Shown here piece after piece: positions 9,421 through 18,893 of a DNA stretch of 64,000 nucleotides. The notes under the pieces are model-generated. The model ran no database searches. It saw only the letters and a list, made by a program, of their open reading frames with translations, and was not told the origin of the DNA. A program made the position numbers and the translations under genes. Numbering within the stretch: the stretch's first letter is position 1; each line of letters begins with the position of its first letter. The stretch is from contig NZ_CP012036.1 of NCBI RefSeq assembly GCF_001298445.1, positions 2,173,263-2,237,262 of the forward strand. The letters run 5' to 3'. Source of the DNA: Nostoc piscinale CENA21. Lineage in GTDB: Bacteria > Cyanobacteriota > Cyanobacteriia > Cyanobacteriales > Nostocaceae.

Positions 9421-9650
9421 TTATTTTAAATCGGGGAATAACGACTGAGAAAATCTTGCGGTGTCAGAATTGGAATATTGTTAAACTCGGTCAATACTAA
9501 TTTGAATTTTGCCAGGTTTATAAATTTTATCCTTTATTAAGTAGAAAGGCATAAAAAAACGAAGTATATAACTAAAAGTAAAGTTGCCCTAAACCCTCTT
9601 CCCTCCTGCCTCCTGCCTTCTGCCTCCTGCCTTATCATGATAATAAATAT

Positions 9651-10922
9651 TCACGATGACCTACTTAGTTGTCTACTTAACCAGTCGCGGAAGTGGGAAT
9701 GATAAAGACTGTAATAGGTGTTGTCTGAGTTTTTTTCTTGTTGCAAGAACTCTAGCCAGTTTTCTAGAACTTCTTCAACTTCAAATTCATCTGTATTTAG
9801 AATTTCAGCAATTGCGGCGGCTGATATTGGTTGTTGCTGCTTGACTAATTCATTCAATACCGCAAGCTTAAATTCTGAGTGTTCTTCTGGTGGCATGATT
9901 GTTTGTAAATGCTGCTGATAATATGTCTCTAAACCTGGAGGGAGTTGATTGTATTGGAATGGTTCAGAGTAGAAATTATCAGCGATCGCATTTATGATTT
10001 GACTGAGATACATAAAATTATTTTCCGATTCAGTGGTGAGGCGGGTGCAGAATTCCTGCTCACTGATATGGTGATTACTTAGCCAAGATTTGAGATCCCC
10101 CCTAGCCCCCCTTAAAAAGGGGGGAACGTTGCCTTCCTTGTCAATTAAAAAGTTACTTGACTGGTGAGGAGAAATACTGCCCCCCTTTTGAAGGGGGGTT
10201 GGGGGGATCTCTTCTGCGGTTAGGTACTTTTGAATATAAGCCTGAATATCCGCTTGATTTTCTGCCTCATAATCTGCTAAATCAAGACTTTGGAACGGTG
10301 CTTCAATTAACAAACCTGACTTTTCTGGCAAAAATGGTCGGCGGCTAAGGAGAAAATAAACCCCATCAGGAAGATAACGCGGGAGATAAAACAAATTTGC
10401 ACCAGGAGATTGACTATTGCGGTCAATAAAATTTAAGCCATCAATTGCAATAACTAACTTTTGATTGGATGCTAACCCATCACTGATTTGCTGAAGTAGC
10501 AAAGATAAAAACCAACTCCCTTGTGTAGTGTTTTCCGGTTGGTTATCTAGAGATATTGTAAACATCTCTATTAATTGCGTGCAGATATTTTTTAAGAATT
10601 CCTCAGCACGATTTTTACCTGCCACTTCAACGTTGTAATAGACAACATCAGGATTATCTAGGGCATATTTAGCTAAAATTGCACTTTTACCGCTACCTGG
10701 TGCGCCAATGATAGTAAAGTAACCGCGCTGATAGCGCCGAATAAATTCATTAATTGCCGCGAAGACAAAATTCCGCCCGATAAAATTGTGGCTGTTTGCG
10801 TTAATAATTTGCTCAAACTCCGTAGGGTGTCCTCTGGGATGATTAGTAGTGTGCGGTGTAGGTGGTGAATTCATAATTATGAGAATATAGTTAGCTGCTT
10901 GTCTAAGACGGTTCGCTAACAT
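9651..10922 (-). CDS. NACHT-like P-loop ATPase (STAND family) with an in-frame repeat insertion
   Basis: This 423-residue cytosolic protein contains Walker A GAPGSGKS (about residues 97-104), Walker B LVIAIDG, and a downstream winged-helix-like end (YYSLYHSHFRDWLSRQL), the arrangement of STAND NTPases. There is no sensor repeat at its C-terminus. The stretch from about EIPPTPLQKGG to FLRGARGDLKS is encoded by a palindromic intergenic-type repeat at 10093-10211, and the rest matches the neighbouring NACHT protein without it. Start: ATG 10922 is listed; ATG 10874 (MNSPPTPHTT) is an alternative. It is third in a row of co-directional STAND genes, 33 nt after the WD40 gene. The role, perhaps signalling or defence, is an inference. 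Confidence 0.75.
   Translation of the reverse strand: MLANRLRQAANYILIIMNSPPTPHTTNHPRGHPTEFEQIINANSHNFIGRNFVFAAINEFIRRYQRGYFTIIGAPGSGKSAILAKYALDNPDVVYYNVEVAGKNRAEEFLKNICTQLIEMFTISLDNQPENTTQGSWFLSLLLQQISDGLASNQKLVIAIDGLNFIDRNSQSPGANLFYLPRYLPDGVYFLLSRRPFLPEKSGLLIEAPFQSLDLADYEAENQADIQAYIQKYLTAEEIPPTPLQKGGSISPHQSSNFLIDKEGNVPPFLRGARGDLKSWLSNHHISEQEFCTRLTTESENNFMYLSQIINAIADNFYSEPFQYNQLPPGLETYYQQHLQTIMPPEEHSEFKLAVLNELVKQQQPISAAAIAEILNTDEFEVEEVLENWLEFLQQEKNSDNTYYSLYHSHFRDWLSRQLSRSS
10093..10211. mobile_element. AGATCCCCC...GGGGGATCT palindromic repeat inside a coding region
   Basis: The element starts AGATCCCCCCTAG and ends GGGGGGATCT, with internal CCCCCCTTAAAAAGGGGGG and CCCCCCTTTTGAAGGGGGG palindromes. 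The same kind of element lies between genes at 17440-17516. Here it sits in frame within the ATPase gene and adds about 40 residues. Confidence 0.7.
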
Positions 10923-10955
10923 ATTAGTTCAGGAATTGCGAAAAAGTATTATACT

Positions 10956-13211
10956 TTACTTTTTTAAATTCAAGGGACTTCCTTCCAACTTCAAAAAATG
11001 TACCCTTCCTAATGCTTCCCCAACAAAGATTTTTGTACCATCGGGTGTAACCACGCAGGAACTAATTGTAATCTCTCCAGTGAAAGTAGCGATTACTTCT
11101 CCTGTCCGCCAATTCCAAATTTTGAGTAGTCCATTGTCATGTGAACCAGAGATTGCGTAGTTGCCATCTGGGGTCACGACGACTACACGCACATTTTGAT
11201 TACCATGACCGTTGAAGGTTAGTTCAATTTTCCCAGTTTGCCAATTCCAGACTTTGAGGGTACTATCATCAGAAGCAGAAATCGCGTATTGACCATCGGG
11301 GGTCATAGCAATTGAATTTACAGATTCAAGATGACCTGTTAGGGTGCGAACAATTTTCCCAGTTTGCCAATTCCAAACTTTGAGTGTGCTGTCAGATGAA
11401 CCAGAAATTGCATACTTACCATCTGGCGTAATAGCGACTGCCGACACGCCTTTACTATGACCTTTGAGGGTGCGGACAATTTCCCCAGTTTGCCAATTCC
11501 AGACTTTGAGTGTGCTGTCGAATGAGCCAGAAATTGCATACTTATCATCTGGGGTAATAGCGACTGCACTTACCCCACTACTCTCATCAATGAGAATACG
11601 TAAAATTTCTCCAGTTTGCCAATTCCAGACTTTTAGACTGTAGTCACTAGAAGCAGAAATTACATACTTGCCATCTCTAGTAATGGCAACTCCATATATC
11701 CAACTATCATGACCATTGAGAGTACGTACCACTTCTCCAGTGTCCCAACTCCAGACTTTGAGTGTGCTGTCAGCAGAAGCTGAAATTGCGTAGTTTCCAT
11801 CGGGGTTTGTAGTAACAGCTCGTACCCAGAAAGTGTGACCATTTTGGATATGTTCGATTTCATTGATTTGCCAGTCCCAAACTTTAAGTGTGGCATCAGC
11901 AGAAGCAGAAATCACGTACTTATTATTCGGAGTCAAGGCTAAAGCAAGTACTGAGTTACTATGGCCTTTTAGGGTACGCACTACTTCTTGAGTTCGCCAA
12001 TTCCAGACTAAGAAATTAGCGTCGCGTGAGCCAGAAATTATATAATTCCCATCTAAAGTAATAGCGACTGCCCATATTGTGTTATCACGGTCTGGACTAC
12101 GGTTACTGAGAGTACGAATTACTTCACCAGTTTGCCAGTCCCAGACTTTGAGGGTACGGTCGAATGAACCAGAAATTGCGTACTTTCCATCTGGGGTAAT
12201 AGCAACTGCCGACACACTGTCACTATGACCTTTTAGGGTGCGGACAATTTCCCCTGTTTGCCAGTCCCAAACTTTGAGGGTACGGTCGAATGAACCAGAA
12301 ATTGCATATTTACCATCTGGGGTAATAGCAACTGCCCACACGCTGCTACTATGACCTTTTAGGGTGCGGACAATTTCCCCTGTTTGCCAATTCCAAACTT
12401 TGAGGGTAAGGTCGAATGAACCAGAAATTGCATACTTACCATCTGGGGTAATAGCAACTGCCGACACGCTGTTACTATGACCTTTTAGGGTGCGGACAAT
12501 TTCTCCAGTTTGCCAATTCCAAACTTTGAGTGTGCGGTCAACAGAAGCTGAAATAGCGTACTCGCCATCTGGAATAATGGCAACTCCATAAACCGGTTGA
12601 CTATGACCATTTAGAATATGTACAACTTCTCTCTTTTGCCAGTCCCAAACTTTGAGAGTGCAGTCACCAGAAGCTGAAATAGCGTACTTTCCATCTGGGG
12701 TAATAGCGACTGCCCACACTGGTTCACTATGACCATTTAGGGTGCGTCGTAATGGCCCACTGGGAGCAATTAAGCTAGGTGTAAGAGGTCGTAACCAGGG
12801 TTTTGTTTTCCAGCACTGTGCAACCTCCAGCATTGACTGAATTTCTGGCATTTCTTTGAAGTACAACAAGCGCCCTAACAATTGCCCTGCAAGTTGTGTT
12901 TTATCTTCTGCTAAAATATGTGCCGATAGTGAGAGTGCTTCTTGTATTAATTCTAGTGATTTGATTTTTTCTGAAGGAAATTCTGTGTGCTTTGATTCTG
13001 TTGATTCTGTGAGCAAATTATAATCTTCAATGAGCGGCTGCACTCCAAAATCAGGATGGTTAATTTTTGCCTCCAGAAAATCAAAATCAGTTAGAGTTTG
13101 GTAATACTTCTCCAAATTTCCTGACTTCACTGAGCTTGAGGCTAAACTATGCAAGTAAGCAGTTTGAAAACTGTAAGGTTTTTCCGCTAACTTATTTGCC
13201 AATTCTCCCAT
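10956..13211 (-). CDS. WD40-repeat protein (14 units), likely C-terminal half of a NACHT-WD40 protein
   Basis: The 751 residues start with a helical ~150-residue linker (TAYLHSLASSSVKSGNL; LSAHILAEDKTQLAGQLLGRL). Fourteen WD40-type units of about 42 residues follow (GHS-SVSAVAITPDGKYAISGS...TLKVWNWQTGE), enough for two seven-bladed propellers. In related NACHT-WD40 proteins this linker sits between ATPase and propeller in a single chain. Here the ATPase frame stops with TGA at 13213-13215 and this frame opens with ATG at 13209-13211. A one-base deletion, for example in the GGG just upstream, would fuse them. Either translational coupling or a frameshift is possible. Several repeat units are nearly identical in DNA, a sign of recent internal duplication. 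Confidence 0.85.
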   Translation of the reverse strand: MGELANKLAEKPYSFQTAYLHSLASSSVKSGNLEKYYQTLTDFDFLEAKINHPDFGVQPLIEDYNLLTESTESKHTEFPSEKIKSLELIQEALSLSAHILAEDKTQLAGQLLGRLLYFKEMPEIQSMLEVAQCWKTKPWLRPLTPSLIAPSGPLRRTLNGHSEPVWAVAITPDGKYAISASGDCTLKVWDWQKREVVHILNGHSQPVYGVAIIPDGEYAISASVDRTLKVWNWQTGEIVRTLKGHSNSVSAVAITPDGKYAISGSFDLTLKVWNWQTGEIVRTLKGHSSSVWAVAITPDGKYAISGSFDRTLKVWDWQTGEIVRTLKGHSDSVSAVAITPDGKYAISGSFDRTLKVWDWQTGEVIRTLSNRSPDRDNTIWAVAITLDGNYIISGSRDANFLVWNWRTQEVVRTLKGHSNSVLALALTPNNKYVISASADATLKVWDWQINEIEHIQNGHTFWVRAVTTNPDGNYAISASADSTLKVWSWDTGEVVRTLNGHDSWIYGVAITRDGKYVISASSDYSLKVWNWQTGEILRILIDESSGVSAVAITPDDKYAISGSFDSTLKVWNWQTGEIVRTLKGHSKGVSAVAITPDGKYAISGSSDSTLKVWNWQTGKIVRTLTGHLESVNSIAMTPDGQYAISASDDSTLKVWNWQTGKIELTFNGHGNQNVRVVVVTPDGNYAISGSHDNGLLKIWNWRTGEVIATFTGEITISSCVVTPDGTKIFVGEALGRVHFLKLEGSPLNLKK

Positions 13212-13212
13212 C

Positions 13213-14808
13213 TCACGCCATCTCCCTGATCAGGTATTCTGTAATGCCTTGATTAACTTCTTGAAATAACTTTCGTCTAGAATCTAAAACCCTTTTTCCT
13301 TTCAAGAAGTCTAAAAAACTAGCGTGATAAATGCTGTAGCAGTTTTCTCCTTTAATATTTTGCAGCTTCAAGTACTCAACCCACTCATCTAAAACTAATT
13401 GCACATGATATTCTTCTTGTTTGGCAATAGCCGCTATCATTTCGGAGGGAATTGGTGTGCCAATCTCCACTAAAATAAATAGAATAAATACTTTTAAGTT
13501 CTGGAGTTCGTCATCCATTTTCATCCGCTCCCAATGGACTTGATAATATTGTTGTAGACCATCGGGTAATTGCCTTAGACTTAGGTTATTATATTCACCT
13601 TTAGCAATTCCTGGCAAAACATAACGCAGGTACATAAAGTTATTTTCACTTTTAGTTGCTACCTGCTCAACAAAATCTTGCTCAAAAATATTGCGGTTTT
13701 GAATCCATTGTCTAATTGCATTCTTATAGTCTGGATCAATATCTAAGAAGAACCAAATATATTCTTTAATGTCTTTAAGGCTTAAACTAGCATACTGACT
13801 TGCCCTTAAATCTAGCTCTTCTGTCGGGACATCTAGTGCTGACAAGCGTTTTTTATCTATAGTATATGGTCTTCTAGTTAGGAAAAAATAGATATTTTCA
13901 GGAAGTGCCGTTGGTAAATCTAAAAGATTTCCGCCTGTTTCTTGTTCTACTTCATCGAGTGCATCAACTACAATTGCCAGATGTTCACCAGCAGGTAGTT
14001 TTTTGCTAACCTGTTCTAATAAATCAGCTAAATTAGCCTTCTCGACATTTTGCAACTGGTAACGTTTAATTAATTGTTTGCGAATACTTTCTAGAAATAG
14101 CTCGGCACGATTACGACCATCGGAGCGAATATTAAAATAGCATGGTGATTTATTGTCCCTGACGTATTTAGCAGCAATGGTACTTTTCCCCATCCCTGCA
14201 TCACCCACCACAGTAAAATAACCTCTAGAATGTTGGTTGCGAAACTTCTGAAATGTGTCAAATACAAATTGGCGACCGCGAAACGAGCGAATTTTTTCTT
14301 TAATTAATGACTTAAATTCTGTGGGATACTCGTCTAAATTCCATTCAGGATAAGGCTGAAAATCAGTAGAGCAACTTTCTTTAGCAACTTCAATAAATTT
14401 TTCGCCAAACTCTTCTAACTCTGATCGCAGATCAATTCTCGATCGTTGAATATCGACTTTTAAATTTTTTTGCTGCAAAAACTTTTCTACTTCTTTGTAA
14501 AAACCCAAGGGATTGTTAGAAGTATAAGCACTCCAAAAAGCCTTTTTAATTTCTTTCTCTCTAAAAAGATTTAAAATTGCTTCTGGCTTATCTACACCAT
14601 ACTTAATTAAAGAATAAACATAAACGCCATCAACATCTCTGGGTGGTTGTATTGGATCAAAATTGAATTGTTTTAAAAGTCTAACTACGCTTTCTTTACG
14701 TTGAGCTTGATTAATAACTAAAGAAGCCGCAGGTTTAGCAAGACTTTTAAGGGCATTAACTACAGGGTCAATACTCATTTTTACTATGGATAGAGATAAT
14801 TTTTCCAC
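13213..14808 (-). CDS. NACHT-domain ATPase with N-terminal helical domain (STAND)
   Basis: This 531-residue protein has an N-terminal helical region (residues 1-125; LLKQFNFDPIQPPRDVDGVY) resembling effector-associated or death-like adaptor domains. A NACHT ATPase follows: FRGRQFVFD, Walker A VVGDAGMGKST at about residue 197, and Walker B LAIVVDALDEVE. The end, YSIYHASFLDFLKGK, is a winged-helix segment. It is first in a three-gene minus-strand set, directly before the WD40 frame. STAND proteins oligomerise on ligand sensing, with the WD40 part as sensor. Conflict or programmed-death functions are known for relatives but are inferred here. Confidence 0.8.
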   Translation of the reverse strand: MEKLSLSIVKMSIDPVVNALKSLAKPAASLVINQAQRKESVVRLLKQFNFDPIQPPRDVDGVYVYSLIKYGVDKPEAILNLFREKEIKKAFWSAYTSNNPLGFYKEVEKFLQQKNLKVDIQRSRIDLRSELEEFGEKFIEVAKESCSTDFQPYPEWNLDEYPTEFKSLIKEKIRSFRGRQFVFDTFQKFRNQHSRGYFTVVGDAGMGKSTIAAKYVRDNKSPCYFNIRSDGRNRAELFLESIRKQLIKRYQLQNVEKANLADLLEQVSKKLPAGEHLAIVVDALDEVEQETGGNLLDLPTALPENIYFFLTRRPYTIDKKRLSALDVPTEELDLRASQYASLSLKDIKEYIWFFLDIDPDYKNAIRQWIQNRNIFEQDFVEQVATKSENNFMYLRYVLPGIAKGEYNNLSLRQLPDGLQQYYQVHWERMKMDDELQNLKVFILFILVEIGTPIPSEMIAAIAKQEEYHVQLVLDEWVEYLKLQNIKGENCYSIYHASFLDFLKGKRVLDSRRKLFQEVNQGITEYLIREMA

Positions 14809-15257
14809 CTTTTAACTTATCTTAGCGAAAGATAGTGCAAATTAGCCTGTATTAAGCCATATTACTGCTTTAGCTATCTCATGCAGAGGCAAGGCAGCGC
14901 GTTGGGCGGGTTTCCCGACTTGAAGCGACTGCCGCGCAGAGGCGCAGAGAAGAACGCTAGAGGTGTTGTGATTGTTTTTGGTGAGGTGCGATCGCTCGAT
15001 TATTTTTAAAATATCCTAAAAGGTGGAGCGATCGCTTTTTCATTTCAACTTCAGAACCTCAAGCTTCGACCTCAGAGACTCAAATTTCATGTTCTCCAGT
15101 AGAAAGTTTCACGTATCAAAGGCGATCGCTAATTAAAAAACATTAAACTCTATGATAAGAATTCAACAATCGCCCATTTCAGCACCATGAGGATGGTATA
15201 AAAAAATTATCAATATACTTTTAAGCAATTACTAACCGCAACCATAGCAAAATCGTT
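14809..15257. other. Intergenic region with hairpin repeat and HIP1 octamers
   Basis: There is no gene. At about 14894-14935 lies a repeat of the type GCAGCGCGTTGGGCGGGTTTCCC...AAGCGACTGCCG, which recurs near 22860-22905 and in part near 20160. Several HIP1 or HIP1-like sites (GCGATCGC) occur. The last ~100 nt before 15258 must contain the promoter of the protease-TPR gene, but I see no clear -35/-10 pair. Confidence 0.5.
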
Positions 15258-17396
15258 ATGAAATTTAATTATTTATTAACACCCGCACTGATTGGCGTTG
15301 CAGTTGCTATTGTGCAACCGCAAATGGCAGTAGCCCTTTCTTCAACAGAAGTCAGCAAAATTGCTAAAGCGATGACGGTGCTGATTGAAAATCAAAATGG
15401 TTCTGGTTCTGGGGTAATTATTCGCCGCGAGGGTGATACTTACACGGTATTAACAGCTAAACACGTCCTCGAAAATCCAGATAAATATGCAGTTGTCACT
15501 CCTGATGATAGCCGTTATGAATTAAAGTACGACACGGTGAAAAAGATGCCAGGAGTAGATTTAGCTATTGGGCAGTTTACCAGCAGCAAAACTTATCCTG
15601 TAGCGAAATTAGGTAACTCTGATGACATTAGTGAAGGTGCAACATCTTATGTGGCGGGGTTTCCTCGACCAAGTGCGGCTATTTCTATCTCAATTTACAA
15701 TTTTGTAGAAGGGCGGGTTACGGCTAACGCTTCTAAAGCCCTGCGCGATGGTTATGCTTTAGTTTACAATAACGACACGCTGCCGGGGATGAGTGGCGGC
15801 CCGGTGCTGAATGACAAAGGTGAGTTAGTGGGGATTCACGGTAGAGGTGATACCGCCGAAAATTATCAAATTTCTGATAAAAATCCCGATATAATTATCA
15901 AAACTGGCTTTAATTTGGGTATTCCGATTAATACTTTTCTGCGAACTTTACCAAAAGCTGAGGTAGGTACAAGAGTCGGCGCGTTGACACAACCAACTTC
16001 TAAAGAACCAAAGGCAGATGATTTTTACATTCAAGGCGGAGATAAGTATAAAAAAGGTGATTATCCAGGAGCAATAGAAGCTTACAATCAAGCTATTCGC
16101 CTGAATCCTCAGTATTCTTATGCTTTCAATGATAGGGGAAATGCGCGTTATTATTTGGGTGATAAGCAAGGCGCTCTGAAAGATTACAACCAAGCTTTAA
16201 AAATTAATCCTGAATATGCTTTTGCTTACTATAATCGTGGCAATATTCTGTATGATTTTGATGATAAGCGGGGGGCGCTGGCTGATTATAACCAAGCTTT
16301 GAAATTAAATCCTAATTATTCTTCTGCTTATAATAATCGTGGTAATGCTCACTATGCTTTGGGCGATAAGCAAAGGGCATTGGCTGATTATAATCTAGCG
16401 ATTAAAGTTGATCCAGGTAATGCAGAAGCTTATTATAATCGGGCAAATACTCGCGCTAGTTTAGGTGATAAGCAAGGGGCAATAACTGATTATAATCAAG
16501 CGATTAAGATTAACCCTAACTATGTTTTTGCTTATAATAACCGTGGTAATACCCGCTATGATTTAGGTGATTATCAAGGAGCGATCGCAGATTATTCTCA
16601 AGCTGTGAAAATCAATCCTAATCATTCTTCGGCTTACAACGGTAGGGGCAATTCTCGTTATTATTTAGGTGATAAACAAGGGGCGATCGCAGATTACACT
16701 TTAGCTTTAAAAACTAGTCCGAATAATGCCGAAGCTTATTATAATCGCGGTAATGCTCGCTCTGATTTGAAAGATTTACAAGCAGCGATCGCAGATTATA
16801 ACCAAGCAATTAAACTCAATGCTAATTATTCGGCTGCTTACAACGGTAGAGGTAACGCCTTTTATTATTTAGGTGAAAAGCAAAAGGCACTTGCAGATTA
16901 TAGCCAAGCCATCAAGAGCAATACTAATAATTCTGAAGCTTATTATAATCGCGGTAATGTTTACTTTGATTTAGGCAATAAGCAAGGCGCGATCGCAGAC
17001 TATACCCAAGCAATTAAAATTAATCCGAATTATGCTTACGCCTATAATAATCGCGGTAATGCAAAGTATGATATCAATGATTTGCAAGGAGCCTTGACCG
17101 ATTACAATCAAGCTTTGAAAATTATCCCTAATTATGTCTTTGCTTACTATAACCGTGGCAATGTTTACAGAAACTTGGGAGACTTAGAAGGTGCGATCGC
17201 TGATTATAATAAAGCGATTAACATTGATGCTAACTATGCCCAAGCCTACCATAACCGAGGTTTAGCTCGGTATGATTTAGGCGAACAACAAGCAGGTATC
17301 AGTGATTTGGAAACGGCAGCTAATTTGTATAAAATGCAAGGAAACACAGCCGCTTATCAGCAAGTATTAGAACTAATTAGAAAACGTCAGCGTTAG
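15258..17396 (+). CDS. Secreted trypsin-like serine protease with 13 TPR repeats
   Basis: The 712-residue protein begins with a Sec signal peptide (residues 1-26, ending AVALS). An S1/Do-type protease domain follows to about residue 235: His in TAKHVL, Asp in PGVDLAIGQF and Ser in LPGMSGGPV form the catalytic triad. No PDZ domain follows. From about residue 252 on there are 13 TPR units of 34 residues (AYNNRGN-RYDLGDKQGAIADYNQAIKINP type). It probably acts in the periplasm or thylakoid lumen, with the TPR array binding substrate or partner proteins. Such protease-TPR fusions are common in cyanobacteria. The gene stands alone, with a repeat at 17440-17516 behind it. Confidence 0.9.
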   Translation: MKFNYLLTPALIGVAVAIVQPQMAVALSSTEVSKIAKAMTVLIENQNGSGSGVIIRREGDTYTVLTAKHVLENPDKYAVVTPDDSRYELKYDTVKKMPGVDLAIGQFTSSKTYPVAKLGNSDDISEGATSYVAGFPRPSAAISISIYNFVEGRVTANASKALRDGYALVYNNDTLPGMSGGPVLNDKGELVGIHGRGDTAENYQISDKNPDIIIKTGFNLGIPINTFLRTLPKAEVGTRVGALTQPTSKEPKADDFYIQGGDKYKKGDYPGAIEAYNQAIRLNPQYSYAFNDRGNARYYLGDKQGALKDYNQALKINPEYAFAYYNRGNILYDFDDKRGALADYNQALKLNPNYSSAYNNRGNAHYALGDKQRALADYNLAIKVDPGNAEAYYNRANTRASLGDKQGAITDYNQAIKINPNYVFAYNNRGNTRYDLGDYQGAIADYSQAVKINPNHSSAYNGRGNSRYYLGDKQGAIADYTLALKTSPNNAEAYYNRGNARSDLKDLQAAIADYNQAIKLNANYSAAYNGRGNAFYYLGEKQKALADYSQAIKSNTNNSEAYYNRGNVYFDLGNKQGAIADYTQAIKINPNYAYAYNNRGNAKYDINDLQGALTDYNQALKIIPNYVFAYYNRGNVYRNLGDLEGAIADYNKAINIDANYAQAYHNRGLARYDLGEQQAGISDLETAANLYKMQGNTAAYQQVLELIRKRQR

Positions 17397-17439
17397 CAAG
17401 GATGTTTTAAAATTCCTCTCATCGGTAGCAAAACATTTT

Positions 17440-17516
17440 AGATCCCCCTAAATCCCCCTTAAAAAGGGGGACTTTGAAATATTTCCCCCATTTTTAAGGG
17501 GGGTTAGGGGGGATCA
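17440..17516. repeat. AGATCCCCC...GGGGGATC palindromic repeat (intergenic copy)
   Basis: The same type of element as in the ATPase gene at 10093-10211: AGATCCCCCTAAATCCCCCTTAAAAAGGGGG, then CCCCCATTTTTAAGGGGGG and GGGGGGATC. It lies between the protease-TPR gene and the rhodanese gene and could also stop transcription. Confidence 0.65.
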
Positions 17517-17576
17517 AGAAGTGCTAATAATCACAATCAGCTACTTGTTAAACACCCTCTTAGCAAGGACACAATC

Positions 17577-17972
17577 ATGAGCATAGATCAAATGGCGCAC
17601 TATCAACGTAAACTTGCGTATGAGATGGATTCATGGGATCTATACGTTGCTCTCAATCAAGGACAGGCGATAACTGTTGTTGATGGCCGTTCAGCAGCAG
17701 CTTTTGCTGAAGAACATATTCCAGGCGCATTGAACCTACCACACAAAGAAATCTGTTTCAACTCAACTGAGATGCTGGATAAGTCACGACTTTATGTTTG
17801 CTATTGCGACGGTATTGGCTGTAATGCTTCGACTAAAACAGCACTCAAATTATTGACTTTGGGTTTTGAAGTCCGGGAACTGATTGGTGGTCTTGATTGG
17901 TGGAAACGTGATGGCTACGCCACTGAAGGCAAGAAAACCCAGCTTGGTATTACGATAAATTGTGGCTGCTAA
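17577..17972 (+). CDS. Rhodanese-domain protein
   Basis: This 131-residue single-domain rhodanese (sulfurtransferase fold) has the N-terminal DGRSAAAFAEEHIPGALNLP and the active-site loop YCDGIGCNAST; the expected catalytic Cys is the one in this loop. The C-terminal part reads LIGGLDWWKRDGY, as usual for the fold. It has no signal peptide and is presumably cytosolic. The loop with two cysteines six residues apart, and a final INCGC, are slightly unusual and could point to redox or metalloid handling. It ends before a strong terminator. Confidence 0.88.
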   Translation: MSIDQMAHYQRKLAYEMDSWDLYVALNQGQAITVVDGRSAAAFAEEHIPGALNLPHKEICFNSTEMLDKSRLYVCYCDGIGCNASTKTALKLLTLGFEVRELIGGLDWWKRDGYATEGKKTQLGITINCGC

Positions 17973-18013
17973 GTCAGTCGCAAGCATGAGAGTAAATCTT
18001 ACGCTGAGAATAA

Positions 18014-18050
18014 AAGGTTGGGTAGATAGTAGCATCACCCAACTTTTTAT
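18014..18050 (+). terminator. Rho-independent terminator of the rhodanese gene
   Basis: AGGTTGGGT (18015-18023) pairs with ACCCAACTT (18037-18045) and is followed by a T-rich run on the plus strand, 42 nt after the stop codon. Confidence 0.75.
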
Positions 18051-18076
18051 TTTATCTATTACCTATCACCTATTCT

Positions 18077-18467
18077 TTAAGATTTACTATTGCTGACAGT
18101 TTCTGGTGATGCAGATTTTAAGCGAGTAACTGTACTTTTGCGAACGCGATCGCTTTTACGAACACCACCAGCCATTTCATATTCGCTGCTGTCGTTACCA
18201 TATTTAAACGCAACTCCCAGCAGCATTTTTTCACAAAGGGTACTTAAGTTTTTTTTCTAGCCGTTCAATGTCAGTTCTAGAAGCATCCAGTACTGCCAAT
18301 GCAGTGTTATGAGTATCAATTTTGGCAGTTAACTGATCAATTTGTTGCTGCATATATTCCAAGCTATTATTATCACCAAAATCAATGTTTGGATCAATTG
18401 CTTTTAGTCCAGAAGCTCGAAGTTGAGCTTTTGCAAGTATGCGAGATGTGCGTTTTGCACGCGGCAT
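18077..18467 (-). pseudogene. Conserved hypothetical small protein, frame broken at an A8 run
   Basis: From the ATG at 18465-18467 (MPRAKRTSRILAK) the frame reads a basic N-terminus and a coiled coil (YMQQQIDQLTAKIDTHNTAL). It stops early after LEKKLKYPL. The stop follows eight A on the minus strand (plus T8 at 18249-18256). With one base less it continues LEKNLSTLCEKMLLGVAFKYG, then YEMAGGVRKSDRVRKS, to a TAA at 18077, giving 129 residues. The YGNDS-EYEMAGG-RKS pattern occurs in other cyanobacterial hypothetical proteins as I recall. Function is unknown; a minus-strand RBS-like GGAGTACATC precedes the start. Confidence 0.65.
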
Positions 18468-18598
18468 AGATGTACTCCTGTAATGATGATAGTGTTAGCT
18501 TGTCTCAAATTAGCTGTAATCTGGCTCAGGAAAAATCACAAAAATTAGTATTTTATAGAACAATCAGCTTAAGTAATATTATGTAATGATGTAGATGT

Positions 18599-18813
18599 TT
18601 TTGATGAATGAGGTAGGGTTAATAAGAAACCTTACGTCGTTAGTGGCAAATGAGTTAAGGTTCTTTATGAATGAGGTAGGGTTAATAAGGAACCTTACGT
18701 CGTTAGTGGCAAATGAGTTAAGGTTCTTTATGGATGAGGTAGGGTTAATAAGAAACCTTACGTCGTTAGTGGCAAATGAGTTAAGGTTCTTTATGGATGA
18801 GGTAGGGTTAGTA
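18599..18813. repeat. 63-bp tandem repeat, about 3.4 units
   Basis: Units start at 18607, 18670, 18733 and 18796 with a constant 63-bp period and only a few substitutions (GATGAGGTAGGGTTAATAAG...AATGAGTTAAGGTTC). Because 63 is a multiple of three and lacks stops, both strands stay open, but I see no sign of a real gene. The rest of 18468-18893 is unique noncoding sequence. Confidence 0.85.
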
Positions 18814-18893
18814 GTGCATTGTTGTAGTGGGCTAGGCGATCGCACACCAGTAAACAATGGAATATAACGCTGTGAGCAACTTTTTCTCAAACC

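Noticed and set aside
10956..13211. Regular ~126-bp periodicity looked like a repeat array or CRISPR
   Set aside because: It is coding sequence of WD40 units of 42 residues; there are no short identical repeats with unique spacers.
18579..18890. Open frames on both strands across the 63-bp repeats
   Set aside because: They exist only because the repeat unit is a multiple of three without stops; the composition is identical in each unit and there is no independent coding signal.
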